Shown here: in pieces, positions 15,963 through 25,156 of the stretch | Layout: each line of letters opens with the position of its first letter | Numbering within the stretch: the first letter of the stretch is position 1 | Assembly: GCA_018401755.1 (NCBI GenBank) | Contig: JAGYKJ010000007.1 | Span: 62,001-126,000, forward strand | Source: Litorivicinus sp. | GTDB lineage: Bacteria; Pseudomonadota; Gammaproteobacteria; Pseudomonadales; Litorivicinaceae | Direction: 5' to 3' | Length of the DNA stretch: 64,000 bases | The notes under the pieces: generated by a model | Database searches by the model: none | What the model saw: only the letters and a program-made list of their open reading frames with translations | Told to the model about the DNA's origin: nothing | Made by a program: the position numbers and the translations under genes

Positions 15963-17771
15963 AATTGCGCCACCTGCTGGAATTGCGAGTAACGCAGAGT
16001 GTCGCCTGGTGGTGATATCACTCGACCCACGACTTGATTGCACCCCGATCCCATAGGCGATGAGCAGCAACCCGACCGCGGTTGCCGTTGTGAAACCGAT
16101 GATCTCCGGCCAAGTGCCTAACCCGATCAGTGCGGGCTGATAGAGAAACACGACCGGCAGTAAATAGGCGGGAAGGGCAATTTTTAACGCCTCGACCGCC
16201 GTTTGCGTCATCCCTGAACGTGCAAGATTGGCTGCAACAAAGACGCTCAGACACACCGGTGGGGTTAAGAACGAGAGAGTTCCGAAGTAGAAGACAAAGA
16301 GGTGTGCTGCGAGCTCAGGTATTCCAAATCCAACCAGAGCGGGAGCAATTAGACCGATCAAGATGACATAGGTCGCGGTGACCGGCACCCCCATCCCCAG
16401 AACAATACAGGCCACCGCAGAAATCAGAATCAAGAGCGGTAGGCTGCCGTCTGCGAATGACAGAATTAACCGAGAGAGGCTAGTGCCGACGCCAGTCGCG
16501 CCAAGTACGCCCATGATGATGCCGGCACAGGCGCAGATGATTGCGATCTCGACAATTTGCGGTGTCGAGTCATGCAGCACCCGAACCCAGATACGCCACT
16601 GTCGTGTTTTCCCATTCCACAGCCCAATCACCAATGCCCCAATTGCAGCCCCAACCGCCGAGGCGGAAGCGCTCTGGTAGAGCACAAACAGCAGCACAAT
16701 GAGCAGTGCGATGGGGCCGAGAAACGGGATCAAAATGCGTAACAAGGAATCTGTGGTTGGTGTCGTCGAGTTGTCTATTGATGTGGTGTACCGATTGGCG
16801 AAGTGGCAGTACACCAAGACACAGGCATAAAACAGCAATGCAGGTACCAGTGCTGCGGCTGCAACATCGGCATAGGGTATGGTGAGGTATTCCGCAATGA
16901 GGAACCCTGTCGCTGCCATAATTGGAGGCAGGATCAGTCCTCCTGTCGACGCGACCGCCTCGATTGCCGCAGCACGAAACGGAGGGATGCCTTGCGAGAC
17001 CATTAATGGAATCGTCATGACACCAGTTGTTGCGACATTTGCTGATGCACTTCCGGAGAGACTTCCAAACAAGCCACTTGCAGTGATTGCTATCTTGTCC
17101 CCACCTTGAGATTGTCCAACCATGCGTCGGGCGAGCTGTTGAATAGCGTCCCCACCACCGGACTCGATCAAACATTTTCCGAAAATCACGAAGACCGCAA
17201 CTACCGTCGCGGCGACCTGTAAGGGCAGTCCATGAATCCCGCCCTGGCCAAAGAAGATCAGTGTTGATAGACGATCCAGTCGAATCGGACGGATCCAAGC
17301 GCCATCGGACAGCCAACTCAAGACCGCAGGGCCCAATAGGGCAACAATGCATAAGATCACCAGCGCGTAGCCGGTCACACGGCGCAATGCTTCCAGTAGC
17401 AAGATCGTGCCGAGTACCGCCATGAATACTTTATCGGGTGTGATAAATCCGATCGAAAATAAAATTGCTTCGTATTGGACTGTCGCATAGAGCCCCAGAC
17501 CGAGCGACGCGACTGTGAGAACACCACGGAGGATTTGGTCCGCTGCGGTGTGAAACCAGACATGGCTTTGGTTCATGCCGCTGGCAAACACAAACGCGCA
17601 TGAGAGCGTACTAAACAGGATGAGATATTGTTCCATATAAAACATCCACCCCATGCGACTTGGGATATTCAGCGCATACAGCGCTGCGACAACCGGTAAC
17701 GCGATTGCAACAGTGGATGTAAAAAAGCGAGACGCTTGCGCGCCCCGCTTTTCCGAGAAGGCCAGGATCAC
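15939..17771 (-). CDS. TRAP transporter fused permease (DctQM, TAXI-associated)
   Basis: A 610-residue integral membrane protein that fuses the small (4TM) and large (12TM) TRAP subunits. Large-subunit motifs include SLSGSASANVATTGVMTIP (about 232-250), EAVASTGGLILPPIMAATGF (about 265-285), and VLGMGVPVTATYVILIGLIAP in the second half. It uses a sodium or proton gradient to import the solute handed over by the TAXI protein. It starts at GTG and overlaps the TAXI gene stop by 3 bp (GTGA), so the two are coupled. The neighbouring dioxygenase cluster converges on it, which suggests an aromatic or organic acid substrate, unproven. Confidence 0.9.
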   Translation of the reverse strand: MILAFSEKRGAQASRFFTSTVAIALPVVAALYALNIPSRMGWMFYMEQYLILFSTLSCAFVFASGMNQSHVWFHTAADQILRGVLTVASLGLGLYATVQYEAILFSIGFITPDKVFMAVLGTILLLEALRRVTGYALVILCIVALLGPAVLSWLSDGAWIRPIRLDRLSTLIFFGQGGIHGLPLQVAATVVAVFVIFGKCLIESGGGDAIQQLARRMVGQSQGGDKIAITASGLFGSLSGSASANVATTGVMTIPLMVSQGIPPFRAAAIEAVASTGGLILPPIMAATGFLIAEYLTIPYADVAAAALVPALLFYACVLVYCHFANRYTTSIDNSTTPTTDSLLRILIPFLGPIALLIVLLFVLYQSASASAVGAAIGALVIGLWNGKTRQWRIWVRVLHDSTPQIVEIAIICACAGIIMGVLGATGVGTSLSRLILSFADGSLPLLILISAVACIVLGMGVPVTATYVILIGLIAPALVGFGIPELAAHLFVFYFGTLSFLTPPVCLSVFVAANLARSGMTQTAVEALKIALPAYLLPVVFLYQPALIGLGTWPEIIGFTTATAVGLLLIAYGIGVQSSRGSSDITTRRHSALLAIPAGGAILLGVLSF

Positions 17772-18766
17772 TGCAGGGCTGCCTGTACCTGATCCATTTC
17801 AGGGGTCCAAACACCCTTGTCTTTGAAATAGGCGATTGCAGCTGGATGATATGGAATGCTTGTCGCTTCACTGACGAACTTATCCGGCGTCCAGCCGCGC
17901 ATCCATCCGAACACTCCTGGAAGTTTGTCATGGTGGTTCCAAACAGTATCCAAAAATGTGGTGACGTACTCGTTACTCAAATCAGTTCGCGCAAGCACTG
18001 GTACGCCATATGCGATCGCATTGATGGGTGTTTCCACGCCGGGGATTCCTGGTTTGACAGGGGCAATCTCCCATGATGAGCCGAACTGACGGGCTCGTTT
18101 TGTGGCTTCAGGCGTATTTTCGACCGATAGGAAACGCGCTCCACGGGTTGCATCTAGTTCTTGAATGACGCCACTGCCAAGCGATCCAACGGCCGCCACT
18201 GCACGCCCCTCTTGGACAGCTTTGACACCCTGAGGGTAGCTCCCTACGGTTACAGCAATCACATCATCTTTCGTCAATCCCGCTGTCGCAAGGAGTGCCT
18301 CTGCGCTCAATGATGAACTGGCAAATGCACCATAATCGATCACGACCCGCTTCCCTTTCAGATCTTGAATGGTCTCAATGCCAGAGTCCTTTGTTGTGAT
18401 AAAGGAGATGTTGATGGCTTTGCCAATCAACACTGTTGACACCTTAAATCCACGGCTCGTCAGGCTGTCACCATAGGGTGGAAGGCCTCGATAGGCGGCT
18501 TCAGCGTCAAAGGGATTGACGAGGCCAAAATCCACTTCACCAGTGATCATCATCGGGTAGTAGACGGTGCCGCCTTGAGGTAAGACATCGACGGTTAACG
18601 ATGAGTTTTGGGTCACAACGGTGCCCAAGGCATTCGCAATTGAGTTAAATAAGCTGCCGGGTGGGTTCCCCCCAAGCACAGTACGTTCAGCAATCGCCGT
18701 GGTGCTCATTGAAAATGCGAGACCTGCTGCCAGCAGGCCTTTCGTCCAAGTGCGTTTAGATATCAT
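17768..18766 (-). CDS. TAXI-family TRAP transporter solute-binding protein
   Basis: A 332-residue secreted binding protein. A signal peptide covers about residues 1-26 (GLLAAGLAFSMSTTAIA then ERT). Mature features GGNPPGSLFNSIANALG and GEVDFGLVNPFDAEAAYRG are typical of TRAP-associated extracytoplasmic immunogenic (TAXI) proteins. The start at 18766 (MISKRTW) follows AAGGAGAC; longer starts lack a ribosome binding site. Its stop overlaps the permease gene start, forming a two-gene transporter operon. A second TAXI protein is at 42036 with its own permease at 40067. Confidence 0.9.
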   Translation of the reverse strand: MISKRTWTKGLLAAGLAFSMSTTAIAERTVLGGNPPGSLFNSIANALGTVVTQNSSLTVDVLPQGGTVYYPMMITGEVDFGLVNPFDAEAAYRGLPPYGDSLTSRGFKVSTVLIGKAINISFITTKDSGIETIQDLKGKRVVIDYGAFASSSLSAEALLATAGLTKDDVIAVTVGSYPQGVKAVQEGRAVAAVGSLGSGVIQELDATRGARFLSVENTPEATKRARQFGSSWEIAPVKPGIPGVETPINAIAYGVPVLARTDLSNEYVTTFLDTVWNHHDKLPGVFGWMRGWTPDKFVSEATSIPYHPAAIAYFKDKGVWTPEMDQVQAALQ

Positions 18767-19052
18767 GGTCGTCTCCTTACAAATCATTATTGTTTTGGCC
18801 GCGTTCTCGCCAGAATTCGACCAAAGCATCATAATCTGCTTCCGTTGATACTGGCCACTGAGATGGCACTTACTCGGGTCCTGATGTGTTCTTGAGTCAA
18901 GCTGATTTTGGTTTGGAATCGCACTCGATTTGCGTCGGTTTCCTGCCGAGTGAAGCCAGGATTGGCATTAGACTATCCAAACTCTTGAGATGCGAAGAGG
19001 GGTTTAGACCCCGCCTCTAGCGAAATCCCTGTCGATATGGATTTGAACACCA
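18767..19052. promoter_or_regulatory. Divergent intergenic region between TAXI/TRAP operon and TauE gene
   Basis: These 286 bp hold no gene that I can support. They separate divergent transcription units, so promoters for both are expected. A perfect 11-base palindrome, CTTGAGTCAAG, lies at 18891-18901 and could be an operator. No convincing -35/-10 pair stood out by eye. Confidence 0.4.
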
Positions 19053-19829
19053 ATGGATGTCAGCTTTTTTTCCATGATCCTTCAGGAAAGTGGACTCACC
19101 ACCCATGATTTGTGGTGGATTATTTTTGCGTTTGTGGCAGGCGGTTTCGTCAAGGGCGTGATTGGTTTAGGAATGCCGTTTGTGGCGATCCCAGTGATCT
19201 CCTTTGTGGCGGATGTGCCGACAGCGGTTGGTCTCGTCGCATTTCCCAGTATTTTTCCCAATATCGTCCAACTTTGGATGTATCGCGCCCATGCATCAAG
19301 GCCAGGGACAGCCGCCTTGATGTCGGTGGGGACTATTTTAGGGACCGGTGTCGGGGTTTCTCTTCTGGTCCAAATTGATAAAGCAGTGATCGCCCAATTA
19401 CTTGGCGTTTTATTGTTGGCCTATCTTGTGCTTCGCATCGTACGGATCGATCTTGCACTCTCGCCTCGGCGCGGCGCGCAAATCGCATTGCCGACCGGTA
19501 TTTTGTCCGGTGTCTTAGGAGGGATGACAGGCCTCTCAGCTCCAGTTACTTTGACCTACTTCATGGCTCTGAAACTGTCTAAATACGAGTTTATTTACGC
19601 AGTGAGTGTGTTTTTTATTGCAATCGGATCAGCGCAAGCATTTTTCTATGTGCAATCTGGGTTTATCAGTCATGCATTGTTTGTGATGTCTGCACTTGCC
19701 TTAATTCCAATCTTGATTGGTATGCGAATCGGCACCTGGATCACTCAATATATTTCCCAAGTGGTCTTTGAGCGCTTAATTCTGGCACTGATGGCATTGC
19801 TTGGATTGAAGTTGACTCTCGGTCTTTAG
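19053..19829 (+). CDS. TauE/SafE-family sulfite or organic-anion exporter
   Basis: A 258-residue membrane protein with about eight hydrophobic segments. The N-terminal repeat motif GGFVKGVIGLGMPFVAIPVI and the matching second-half motif SGVLGGMTGLSAPVTLTYFM are diagnostic for the TauE/SafE (DUF81) family. Known members export sulfite, sulfoacetate or other small anions. It stands alone on the plus strand between two minus-strand operons. No clear ribosome binding site precedes the ATG at 19053, so the start could be slightly different. A distant paralog is at 38118. Confidence 0.88.
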   Translation: MDVSFFSMILQESGLTTHDLWWIIFAFVAGGFVKGVIGLGMPFVAIPVISFVADVPTAVGLVAFPSIFPNIVQLWMYRAHASRPGTAALMSVGTILGTGVGVSLLVQIDKAVIAQLLGVLLLAYLVLRIVRIDLALSPRRGAQIALPTGILSGVLGGMTGLSAPVTLTYFMALKLSKYEFIYAVSVFFIAIGSAQAFFYVQSGFISHALFVMSALALIPILIGMRIGTWITQYISQVVFERLILALMALLGLKLTLGL

Positions 19830-19845
19830 TTATCTTTTGATGATT

Positions 19846-19878
19846 CCTGCAATGCCGGTAGCGCACCGGCACTGCAGG
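19846..19878. terminator. Bidirectional terminator hairpin between convergent genes
   Basis: Inverted repeat CCTGCAATGCCGGT / ACCGGCACTGCAGG, 14-bp arms with one mismatch and a 5-base loop. It lies between the convergent TauE gene and the class II aldolase gene. It lacks a long T-tract on either strand, so termination may be partial or assisted. Confidence 0.65.
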
Positions 19879-19886
19879 TGATTGGG

Positions 19887-20648
19887 TTAAAACTCTGAGC
19901 GTTGGGGTTCCATTGCATACGGTCTGTTCGCCTTGGTCGACCAGTGCTCCCATGCGCGTTCTACGGTAAACGATGTCCGGGTCTCAATGATCGATTGCAC
20001 TTCACCCTCGCTCAGGAAGGTGATGTTGTCGCCACCGAGTTGATGCGCCTTGATTTGGATCTCTGCATTGACCTCCAAATAGACCGCGGAAAAAACGGAT
20101 AGACGAAGCGACTCTCCCACGACCACGCACCCATGACCGCGCATTAGGGCTGCACGTTTGTCACCCAATGCCTTTGCCAAGTCATGCCCCATATCCATGG
20201 TGCGAACGAGCAGGTTGGTGTCACCGAACCTATCACGTGAATCCCAGATGGGCACGTCGCAGCCCATGGATGCACACATGTGAAGGATGGGCCGAATGGG
20301 CGTGCCCGTGACCCCAAATGGAATCACGTTCATGCTGTGGTTGTGCACCACCGAATGAATATCCGGGCGATGCATATACACGGCGCCGTGAATGAATCGC
20401 TCCGCGTAGGGTGCCCGTCCACGAAGGTCCTCCAGTGGATTGCCCTCAAGATCGAATTCAATCAAATCATCGCGATCAATCAAATCTGGCGCACGCGACC
20501 GCGATAAGAAATACCGATCTTCATGATCGGGGTGACGAATACTGACATGACCAAAGGAATCACACACACGCTGATTTCCGAGGATGCGATTGGCGGTGAC
20601 CAGTTCATCAAGCTTGGCGTCGAGATAGCTATTGGGGCGACTCATCAT
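19887..20648 (-). CDS. Class II aldolase/adducin-family protein, possible dihydroxyphthalate decarboxylase
   Basis: A 253-residue class II aldolase/adducin family member. Zinc-ligand patterns are visible: SVVHNHSMNVIPFGV (about residues 103-117, HNH) and MRGHGCVVVGES (about 170-181). The family contains sugar-phosphate aldolases, but also decarboxylases, notably the 3,4-dihydroxyphthalate 2-decarboxylase (PhtC/PatC type) of Gram-positive phthalate degraders. Neighbouring Rieske oxygenase, ferredoxin and FAD monooxygenase genes favour such an aromatic role over sugar metabolism. It is the last gene of a minus-strand operon. AAGGAG precedes tandem ATGs at 20648 and 20645; the second gives the more usual spacing. 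Confidence 0.82.
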   Translation of the reverse strand: MMSRPNSYLDAKLDELVTANRILGNQRVCDSFGHVSIRHPDHEDRYFLSRSRAPDLIDRDDLIEFDLEGNPLEDLRGRAPYAERFIHGAVYMHRPDIHSVVHNHSMNVIPFGVTGTPIRPILHMCASMGCDVPIWDSRDRFGDTNLLVRTMDMGHDLAKALGDKRAALMRGHGCVVVGESLRLSVFSAVYLEVNAEIQIKAHQLGGDNITFLSEGEVQSIIETRTSFTVERAWEHWSTKANRPYAMEPQRSEF

Positions 20649-20672
20649 GAGCTCCTTGTCGTTTTTGATTAT

Positions 20673-22319
20673 TTATTGTGCGGGTAGTTCGGGTCGTTCA
20701 AGTCCGCGGCCATGGCCAGTGGACAATGAGACGATTTCAGTCAGGTTGTCTGGGACGGCATTACCTCGCCAAACAATGTGCAGATCAGGGCGCATCAGGA
20801 TGAGGTCAGATTGATACAGATCGCGTATCCGATCAGAGGGTATCGACACCTCCTGGAATGGTGCCTTGATCGCGGCATAGGCCTGGGCAACTGCAGACCC
20901 ACTGGCCGCTTTGCGACCCAGACGCAAGAGAACATAGGTTTCTGGAAGGTGATCCTGCATTGGCGTGCCGTCGTCAAGCCAGCAATGAGGAAGTCGCGCA
21001 CCAGGCCAGGTGGTTGGGTTGTATTCACCGATCCGATGTTCAGGGCCGCCCGGAATATTGTCGATACAGGGGGAATCCACATAGCGGTATCCCAGTTCTG
21101 CACCGATCATACGATTGCCCTTACGTTGTTCGGAATCAGCGGAGGCAATTAACGTCGCTTTGACAGCATGGCCCTCGGGAGTGTCCTCAAAAATATTGGC
21201 TGCGGAGAGCGCCCTCCACTTATGTCGACCAACGTTCGCAAAGCGAGACGCCCCAACATTGCGATCGCCCACTTGGCGACGTTCGATCTCATAGGAGTCC
21301 AACAGCTCGGGACCACCCCAGCCCTTAAGCGTGGCGGCCAGCTTCCAGGCCAGGTCGAATGCATCGCCCACACCCGTATTCATCCCAAGACCGCCGGTTG
21401 GGATCACCAGGTGCACTGAGTCGCCAGCTAAGAATACGCGTTTTTCACGGTAGCGATCAGCAAGCAGCAGATTTTGCTTCCAAGGTGCGCACGAGAGCAT
21501 CTCGTATTTCACGGGAAAGCCAACGACCTCCTCAAACTTTCTCTTCATCGACTCCGCGTCAGGGACTGTTGCATGAAGACTCCAGTGCTTGGTGGAGTCT
21601 TGCATCAGCAAAAACGTGTGCTCAGTGTCAGCACGATGGTAGTGCCGACCCCGACCTGGGCCATCGCCTCGAGGCAACTTGTCATACAGCTCTTCGCAAT
21701 AGAACAGAGCCTGTTGCAGCGTCAGAATGCCGCCCTCACCACGGAGTCGAATACCCAATTGTTTGCGGATGGGACTGGTCCCGCCATCGCAGCCAACAAG
21801 ATACGCAGCACGCTCGGTGACGCGCGAGCCGTCGGGACCTGTGCAGTGAACCGTGACGCCCTCGTCGTCTTGTTCAAACTCGTCGAACGTATGCCCAAAA
21901 CGGACGTCCACACTGGGCAAACTCTCAGCAACCTCTTTGAGGAGTGGCTCAAGGGTGTACTGAGAAATCAGTTGGTAGGGCTCCAGTGGGCTTGAGAGGT
22001 CTTCAATTGCCCGAATCCGTTTGGTGAACTCATCGATCGATGGATGTTTTTCGGTGAGTAGCGGAGGTTTAGTGAGGTCTTCAACAATAAACACATCCAT
22101 TGGACAGTCAGACCGCAACCCCGCTGCACGAATTTTGTCAGACAGCCCAATCCGTCGAAACATCTCCATAGAGCGTGCATTACAGCGCTCCATCTTTGGA
22201 AGAAACTGAGGCTTAGGATGACGTTCAAACAGGATGCAACGGATATTTTGCCGTCCTAGATTGATCGCGAGCGTTAAGCCAACAGGGCCAGCGCCAACAA
22301 TAATAACTTCAGTGTTCAC
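20673..22319 (-). CDS. FAD-dependent aromatic monooxygenase (class A flavoprotein hydroxylase)
   Basis: A 548-residue single-component flavin monooxygenase. The N-terminal FAD motif IIVGAGPVGLTLAINLGR, the middle CDGGTSPIRKQLGI segment (about 165) and the second FAD motif RVFLAGDSVHLVIPTGGLGMN (about 290) are all present. The size and C-terminal thioredoxin-like extension resemble MhpA or phenol-hydroxylase relatives. It would hydroxylate a phenolic acid using NAD(P)H and O2. The GTG at 22319 is preferred because a strong hairpin (22347-22369) occupies the region just upstream and AGGA lies 11 bases before; an in-frame start at 22358 would fall inside the hairpin. It is followed after 24 bp by the class II aldolase gene. 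Confidence 0.88.
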   Translation of the reverse strand: MNTEVIIVGAGPVGLTLAINLGRQNIRCILFERHPKPQFLPKMERCNARSMEMFRRIGLSDKIRAAGLRSDCPMDVFIVEDLTKPPLLTEKHPSIDEFTKRIRAIEDLSSPLEPYQLISQYTLEPLLKEVAESLPSVDVRFGHTFDEFEQDDEGVTVHCTGPDGSRVTERAAYLVGCDGGTSPIRKQLGIRLRGEGGILTLQQALFYCEELYDKLPRGDGPGRGRHYHRADTEHTFLLMQDSTKHWSLHATVPDAESMKRKFEEVVGFPVKYEMLSCAPWKQNLLLADRYREKRVFLAGDSVHLVIPTGGLGMNTGVGDAFDLAWKLAATLKGWGGPELLDSYEIERRQVGDRNVGASRFANVGRHKWRALSAANIFEDTPEGHAVKATLIASADSEQRKGNRMIGAELGYRYVDSPCIDNIPGGPEHRIGEYNPTTWPGARLPHCWLDDGTPMQDHLPETYVLLRLGRKAASGSAVAQAYAAIKAPFQEVSIPSDRIRDLYQSDLILMRPDLHIVWRGNAVPDNLTEIVSLSTGHGRGLERPELPAQ

Positions 22320-22346
22320 AGCGTGTCGTGTCCTTTCAGAATTGAC

Positions 22347-22369
22347 CCTGCGAGCCAAAGGCTCGCAGG
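22347..22369 (-). promoter_or_regulatory. Intercistronic hairpin in the aromatic operon
   Basis: A perfect inverted repeat of 10 bp per arm (CCTGCGAGCC / GGCTCGCAGG) with a 3-base loop. It lies between the amidohydrolase stop (22381) and the monooxygenase start (22319), on the same transcript. There is no T-tract, so it is more likely an mRNA processing or stability element than a terminator. Confidence 0.55.
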
Positions 22370-22380
22370 TCCCATGTCGA

Positions 22381-23397
22381 TTACTCAGGAATCCCCATCA
22401 ATTGGCATGCATTGCGGAAGAAAATCTTCTCGCGTTGCGTCTCCGTCAATTCCATTGACTCGATCGCCTTGATGGTTTCGCGAATATACATAGGGCCGCC
22501 TTCTGGATCGAAGGGGGCGTCTGAAGCGAATAACACACGATCCTCGCTGAAGAATTCAATAGCATGCTCAATGGCTTTGCGTGAACCGAAAGACGCGGTG
22601 TCCGCATAGAACTCTTTGAAGTATTCAAGATGCGGACGCTTTAACGCGTTTTTCACTGCGCCGAGATCTCTGTCGCTGGTTCGCTTGCCCATTTGATCCC
22701 AACCGGGTCCGACGCGACCTTCGAAAAATGGCACCATCCCACCCGCATGATGCGTGATGACCTTCAAGTTCTCAAAACGATCAAAGAATCGCGAAAATAC
22801 CATTCGAGCCATTGCAACGGAGGTCTCATAGGGCCATCCAAAAGTCCACCAAATTTCGTATTCTGATCGTGTCTCGCTCTGGTAGTCAGCGAACCCTTGG
22901 CCCCGAGCAGGGTGCATCCAGACCGGCTTGTTGACTGAATTCATGTAGGCAAAAAACGGTTCGTAGTCCGGATGGTCAAGTGGCTTGCCGGCAACGTTGG
23001 TATAGATCTGCATGCCTGCCGCACCAAGCTCTTCGATCGCATACTTGCACTCGGCAAGCAGCTTATCGCCTGAGTTCATGGGTGCGGATCCGACAAAGGC
23101 AGGAAACCGCTCCGGATATTTGTCACACAGGCTGGCCATGGACTCCGAGCCAATACGACTTAATTCCGATGCTTTATCGACATCTGCGATTTTCTCGAGA
23201 GGCGGTGAGGCGAGCGTCAACACCTGTTGATACCCCTCACCGAACATATCCATGACCTCAAACCGACGATCTAGATTCGTGATCATCGGCACAGCTCCAC
23301 TGCGAAGTGTGATGTCCGTCATTTGGCCGATGTGGGCAATCAGTGCATCAAAGAATTCGGTCGGCCAAATATGATTAAAAATATCAACCTTACGCAT
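22381..23397 (-). CDS. Amidohydrolase-family protein (ACMSD-like, possible decarboxylase)
   Basis: A 338-residue amidohydrolase-2 superfamily protein related to ACMSD, 5-carboxyvanillate decarboxylase and gamma-resorcylate decarboxylase. Metal-site elements include KPVWMHPARG (about 176), VITHHAGGMVPFFEGRVG (about 215) and VLFASDAPFDPEGGP (about 290). The N-terminal metal motif reads VDIFNHIWP; the first His of the usual HxH is Phe, so metal binding there differs from the classical members. Non-oxidative decarboxylation of an aromatic acid is the likeliest role given the operon. The start at 23397 (MRKVDIF) follows AAGGA. It lies between the Rieske ferredoxin and the FAD monooxygenase genes. 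Confidence 0.86.
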   Translation of the reverse strand: MRKVDIFNHIWPTEFFDALIAHIGQMTDITLRSGAVPMITNLDRRFEVMDMFGEGYQQVLTLASPPLEKIADVDKASELSRIGSESMASLCDKYPERFPAFVGSAPMNSGDKLLAECKYAIEELGAAGMQIYTNVAGKPLDHPDYEPFFAYMNSVNKPVWMHPARGQGFADYQSETRSEYEIWWTFGWPYETSVAMARMVFSRFFDRFENLKVITHHAGGMVPFFEGRVGPGWDQMGKRTSDRDLGAVKNALKRPHLEYFKEFYADTASFGSRKAIEHAIEFFSEDRVLFASDAPFDPEGGPMYIRETIKAIESMELTETQREKIFFRNACQLMGIPE

Positions 23398-23445
23398 GGG
23401 GGATCCTTTTTTATGTTGTACCACCAAGATTTAGTGAAATCTGCC

Positions 23446-23757
23446 TTACCCATCCAGTTCAATAAAGACTTTGCCATCCTTTTTCGTGACTGGGTACGAT
23501 CGTACAGGATCCACACAGGGTGGTTCTGTGACCTCTCCGGTCCGAATATCGAATGCACCGTTGTGAAAATCACATTCGATATTGAAACCATCTAAAAACC
23601 CCTCACTTAAAGAGCCAGGGCCGTGACTACAAAGATCATCGAGTGCGAAATAGTTGTCTTCGACCCGAAACAGCGCGATGTCTGTCCCGTTTACCGTGAA
23701 TCGACGGGCCTCGTTATGATCTAGATCAGATTCTGAGCACAATTCTATTAGCGTCAT
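23446..23757 (-). CDS. Rieske-type 2Fe-2S ferredoxin
   Basis: A 103-residue soluble Rieske ferredoxin. The cluster ligands are CSHG (about residues 42-45) and CDFHNG (about 61-66), the CxH/CxxH pattern. It has the length of dioxygenase ferredoxins and of the NirD-like group, and would pass electrons to an oxygenase. The most obvious partner is the divergently transcribed Rieske oxygenase at 23870. It is the first gene of the minus-strand operon that continues with the amidohydrolase. No dedicated reductase gene is next to it; the nearest is at 44481. Confidence 0.9.
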   Translation of the reverse strand: MTLIELCSESDLDHNEARRFTVNGTDIALFRVEDNYFALDDLCSHGPGSLSEGFLDGFNIECDFHNGAFDIRTGEVTEPPCVDPVRSYPVTKKDGKVFIELDG

Positions 23758-23786
23758 AATGAAACAAGATTACCTGTGAGTTAAAA

Positions 23787-23830
23787 ACTAAAAGTAGCCT
23801 AGCATTCACCTTGCTGGAAGGGCTTTTAGT
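23787..23830. promoter_or_regulatory. Inverted repeat in the divergent promoter region of the Rieske genes
   Basis: The 112-bp region between ferredoxin and oxygenase genes carries ACTAAAAG (23787-23794) and its exact complement CTTTTAGT (23823-23830), separated by 28 bases. A further ACTAAA follows at 23832. Such spaced repeats suit a dimeric regulator controlling both directions. No regulator gene lies next to it. Confidence 0.4.
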
Positions 23831-23869
23831 AACTAAACCGATTTTGAATGGAAGGGATTAAGAAACGCT

Positions 23870-25156
23870 ATGTTGATCAAACAAGATAATGACCTGTTAA
23901 CCCAGACAGGACCCGGGACCCCAATGGGGGAGATGTTTCGTCGGTACTGGTTGCCGGTCCTCTTATCGAGTGAGCTTCCTGAGAATGATTGCCCGCCGGT
24001 GCGTGTTCAAGTGCTCTCAGAGCGCCTGATTGCGTTTCGAGATTCAGACGGAAAGCTAGGCTTGATGGATGAGTTTTGCGCGCATCGCGGCATTTCTTTG
24101 TGGTTTGGCCGGAACGAAGAAGGCGGGATCCGTTGTCCGTACCATGGCTGGAAATACGATGTGAATGGGAATTGCACCGAGATCCCATCTGAGCCGGAAG
24201 AGAGTGGATTATGCGAAAAAATTAAGCTCACGGCCTATCCGATGATTGATAAGGGTGGCGTCATTTGGGCCTATATGGGCCCGAAGGAGCATCAGCCGCC
24301 TGAGCCTGAATGGGAATTTGTCTCTGTGCCGTTGGACCACACGTTTACATCGAAACGGGTTCAAGAATGCAATTGGTTGCAAGCGATGGAGGGTGGAATC
24401 GACTCAAGCCATGTCTCCTGGTTACACAGCTATACCTTCACCAAGGACCCACTGTTTAAAAATGCGGAAGGTAATAAGTACAACCAGCAAGATCGTCGTC
24501 CTGCCTTCGAAGTCAAGCCAGTGGATGGGGGCTTATTGATTGGAGCCCGCCGTAACGCCGAAAATGATCAGTATTACTGGCGGGTGACCCCCTTTATTGC
24601 TCCCAGTTTCACGATGATCCCGCCCCGTGGTGATCATCCTGTTCATGGACACTTCTGGGTACCAATTGATGATGAAAACAACATGGCGTGGAGCTATGAC
24701 TATCATCCAGCACGTCCATTAACCAAAGAAGAGCGCGAAGCGATGGAGCGTGGGGAGGGGATTCATGTGGCGTATGTCCCGGGTTCGTTCCGGCCTCTGC
24801 AAAATAAGGATAATGATTATCTGATGGATCGCGAGGCGCAAAAGCGGTGTGAGACGTATAGCGGCATTGAAGGCTTTGCAATGCAGGATGCATCTATCCA
24901 AGAAAGTATGGGTCCGATCGTTGACCGAACGAAGGAAAACTTGGTGTCCACCGATAACGGGATCATCATGGCTCGGAAGGTGTTAAAGCGTGCCTGCGTA
25001 GCCCTGCGTGATAAGGGCGAGACGCCTCCAGGGGTCTCGATTGAACACCAGAAAATTCGATCAGTCTCTAAGTTGATTCCGCGTAGCGAGGACTTTCTCG
25101 AGGCGGCGGCAGAAGACTTTAAGGTCAAGCCAGGCGTTCGTCAGACGTCGGTATGA
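23870..25156 (+). CDS. Rieske oxygenase subunit, phthalate 4,5-dioxygenase-like
   Basis: A 428-residue Rieske non-heme iron oxygenase of the phthalate-dioxygenase/LigX-like type. The Rieske motif is CAHRGISLWFGRNE then RCPYHGWKYD (about residues 65-95). The mononuclear iron motif is MEGGIDSSHVSWLHS (about 172-186). Proteins of this group are homo-oligomers without a beta subunit and act on aromatic carboxylates or as demethylases. It diverges from the ferredoxin operon, and its stop overlaps the next gene by 4 bp (ATGA). It is similar in architecture to the oxygenase at 43089, so the two probably descend from one duplication or were co-acquired. Confidence 0.9.
   Translation: MLIKQDNDLLTQTGPGTPMGEMFRRYWLPVLLSSELPENDCPPVRVQVLSERLIAFRDSDGKLGLMDEFCAHRGISLWFGRNEEGGIRCPYHGWKYDVNGNCTEIPSEPEESGLCEKIKLTAYPMIDKGGVIWAYMGPKEHQPPEPEWEFVSVPLDHTFTSKRVQECNWLQAMEGGIDSSHVSWLHSYTFTKDPLFKNAEGNKYNQQDRRPAFEVKPVDGGLLIGARRNAENDQYYWRVTPFIAPSFTMIPPRGDHPVHGHFWVPIDDENNMAWSYDYHPARPLTKEEREAMERGEGIHVAYVPGSFRPLQNKDNDYLMDREAQKRCETYSGIEGFAMQDASIQESMGPIVDRTKENLVSTDNGIIMARKVLKRACVALRDKGETPPGVSIEHQKIRSVSKLIPRSEDFLEAAAEDFKVKPGVRQTSV

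Noticed and set aside
16570..17352. 260-codon open frame in another frame of the TRAP permease gene
   Set aside because: Composition is Trp/Arg/Cys-rich and unlike a real protein; the TRAP reading is strongly supported by motifs.
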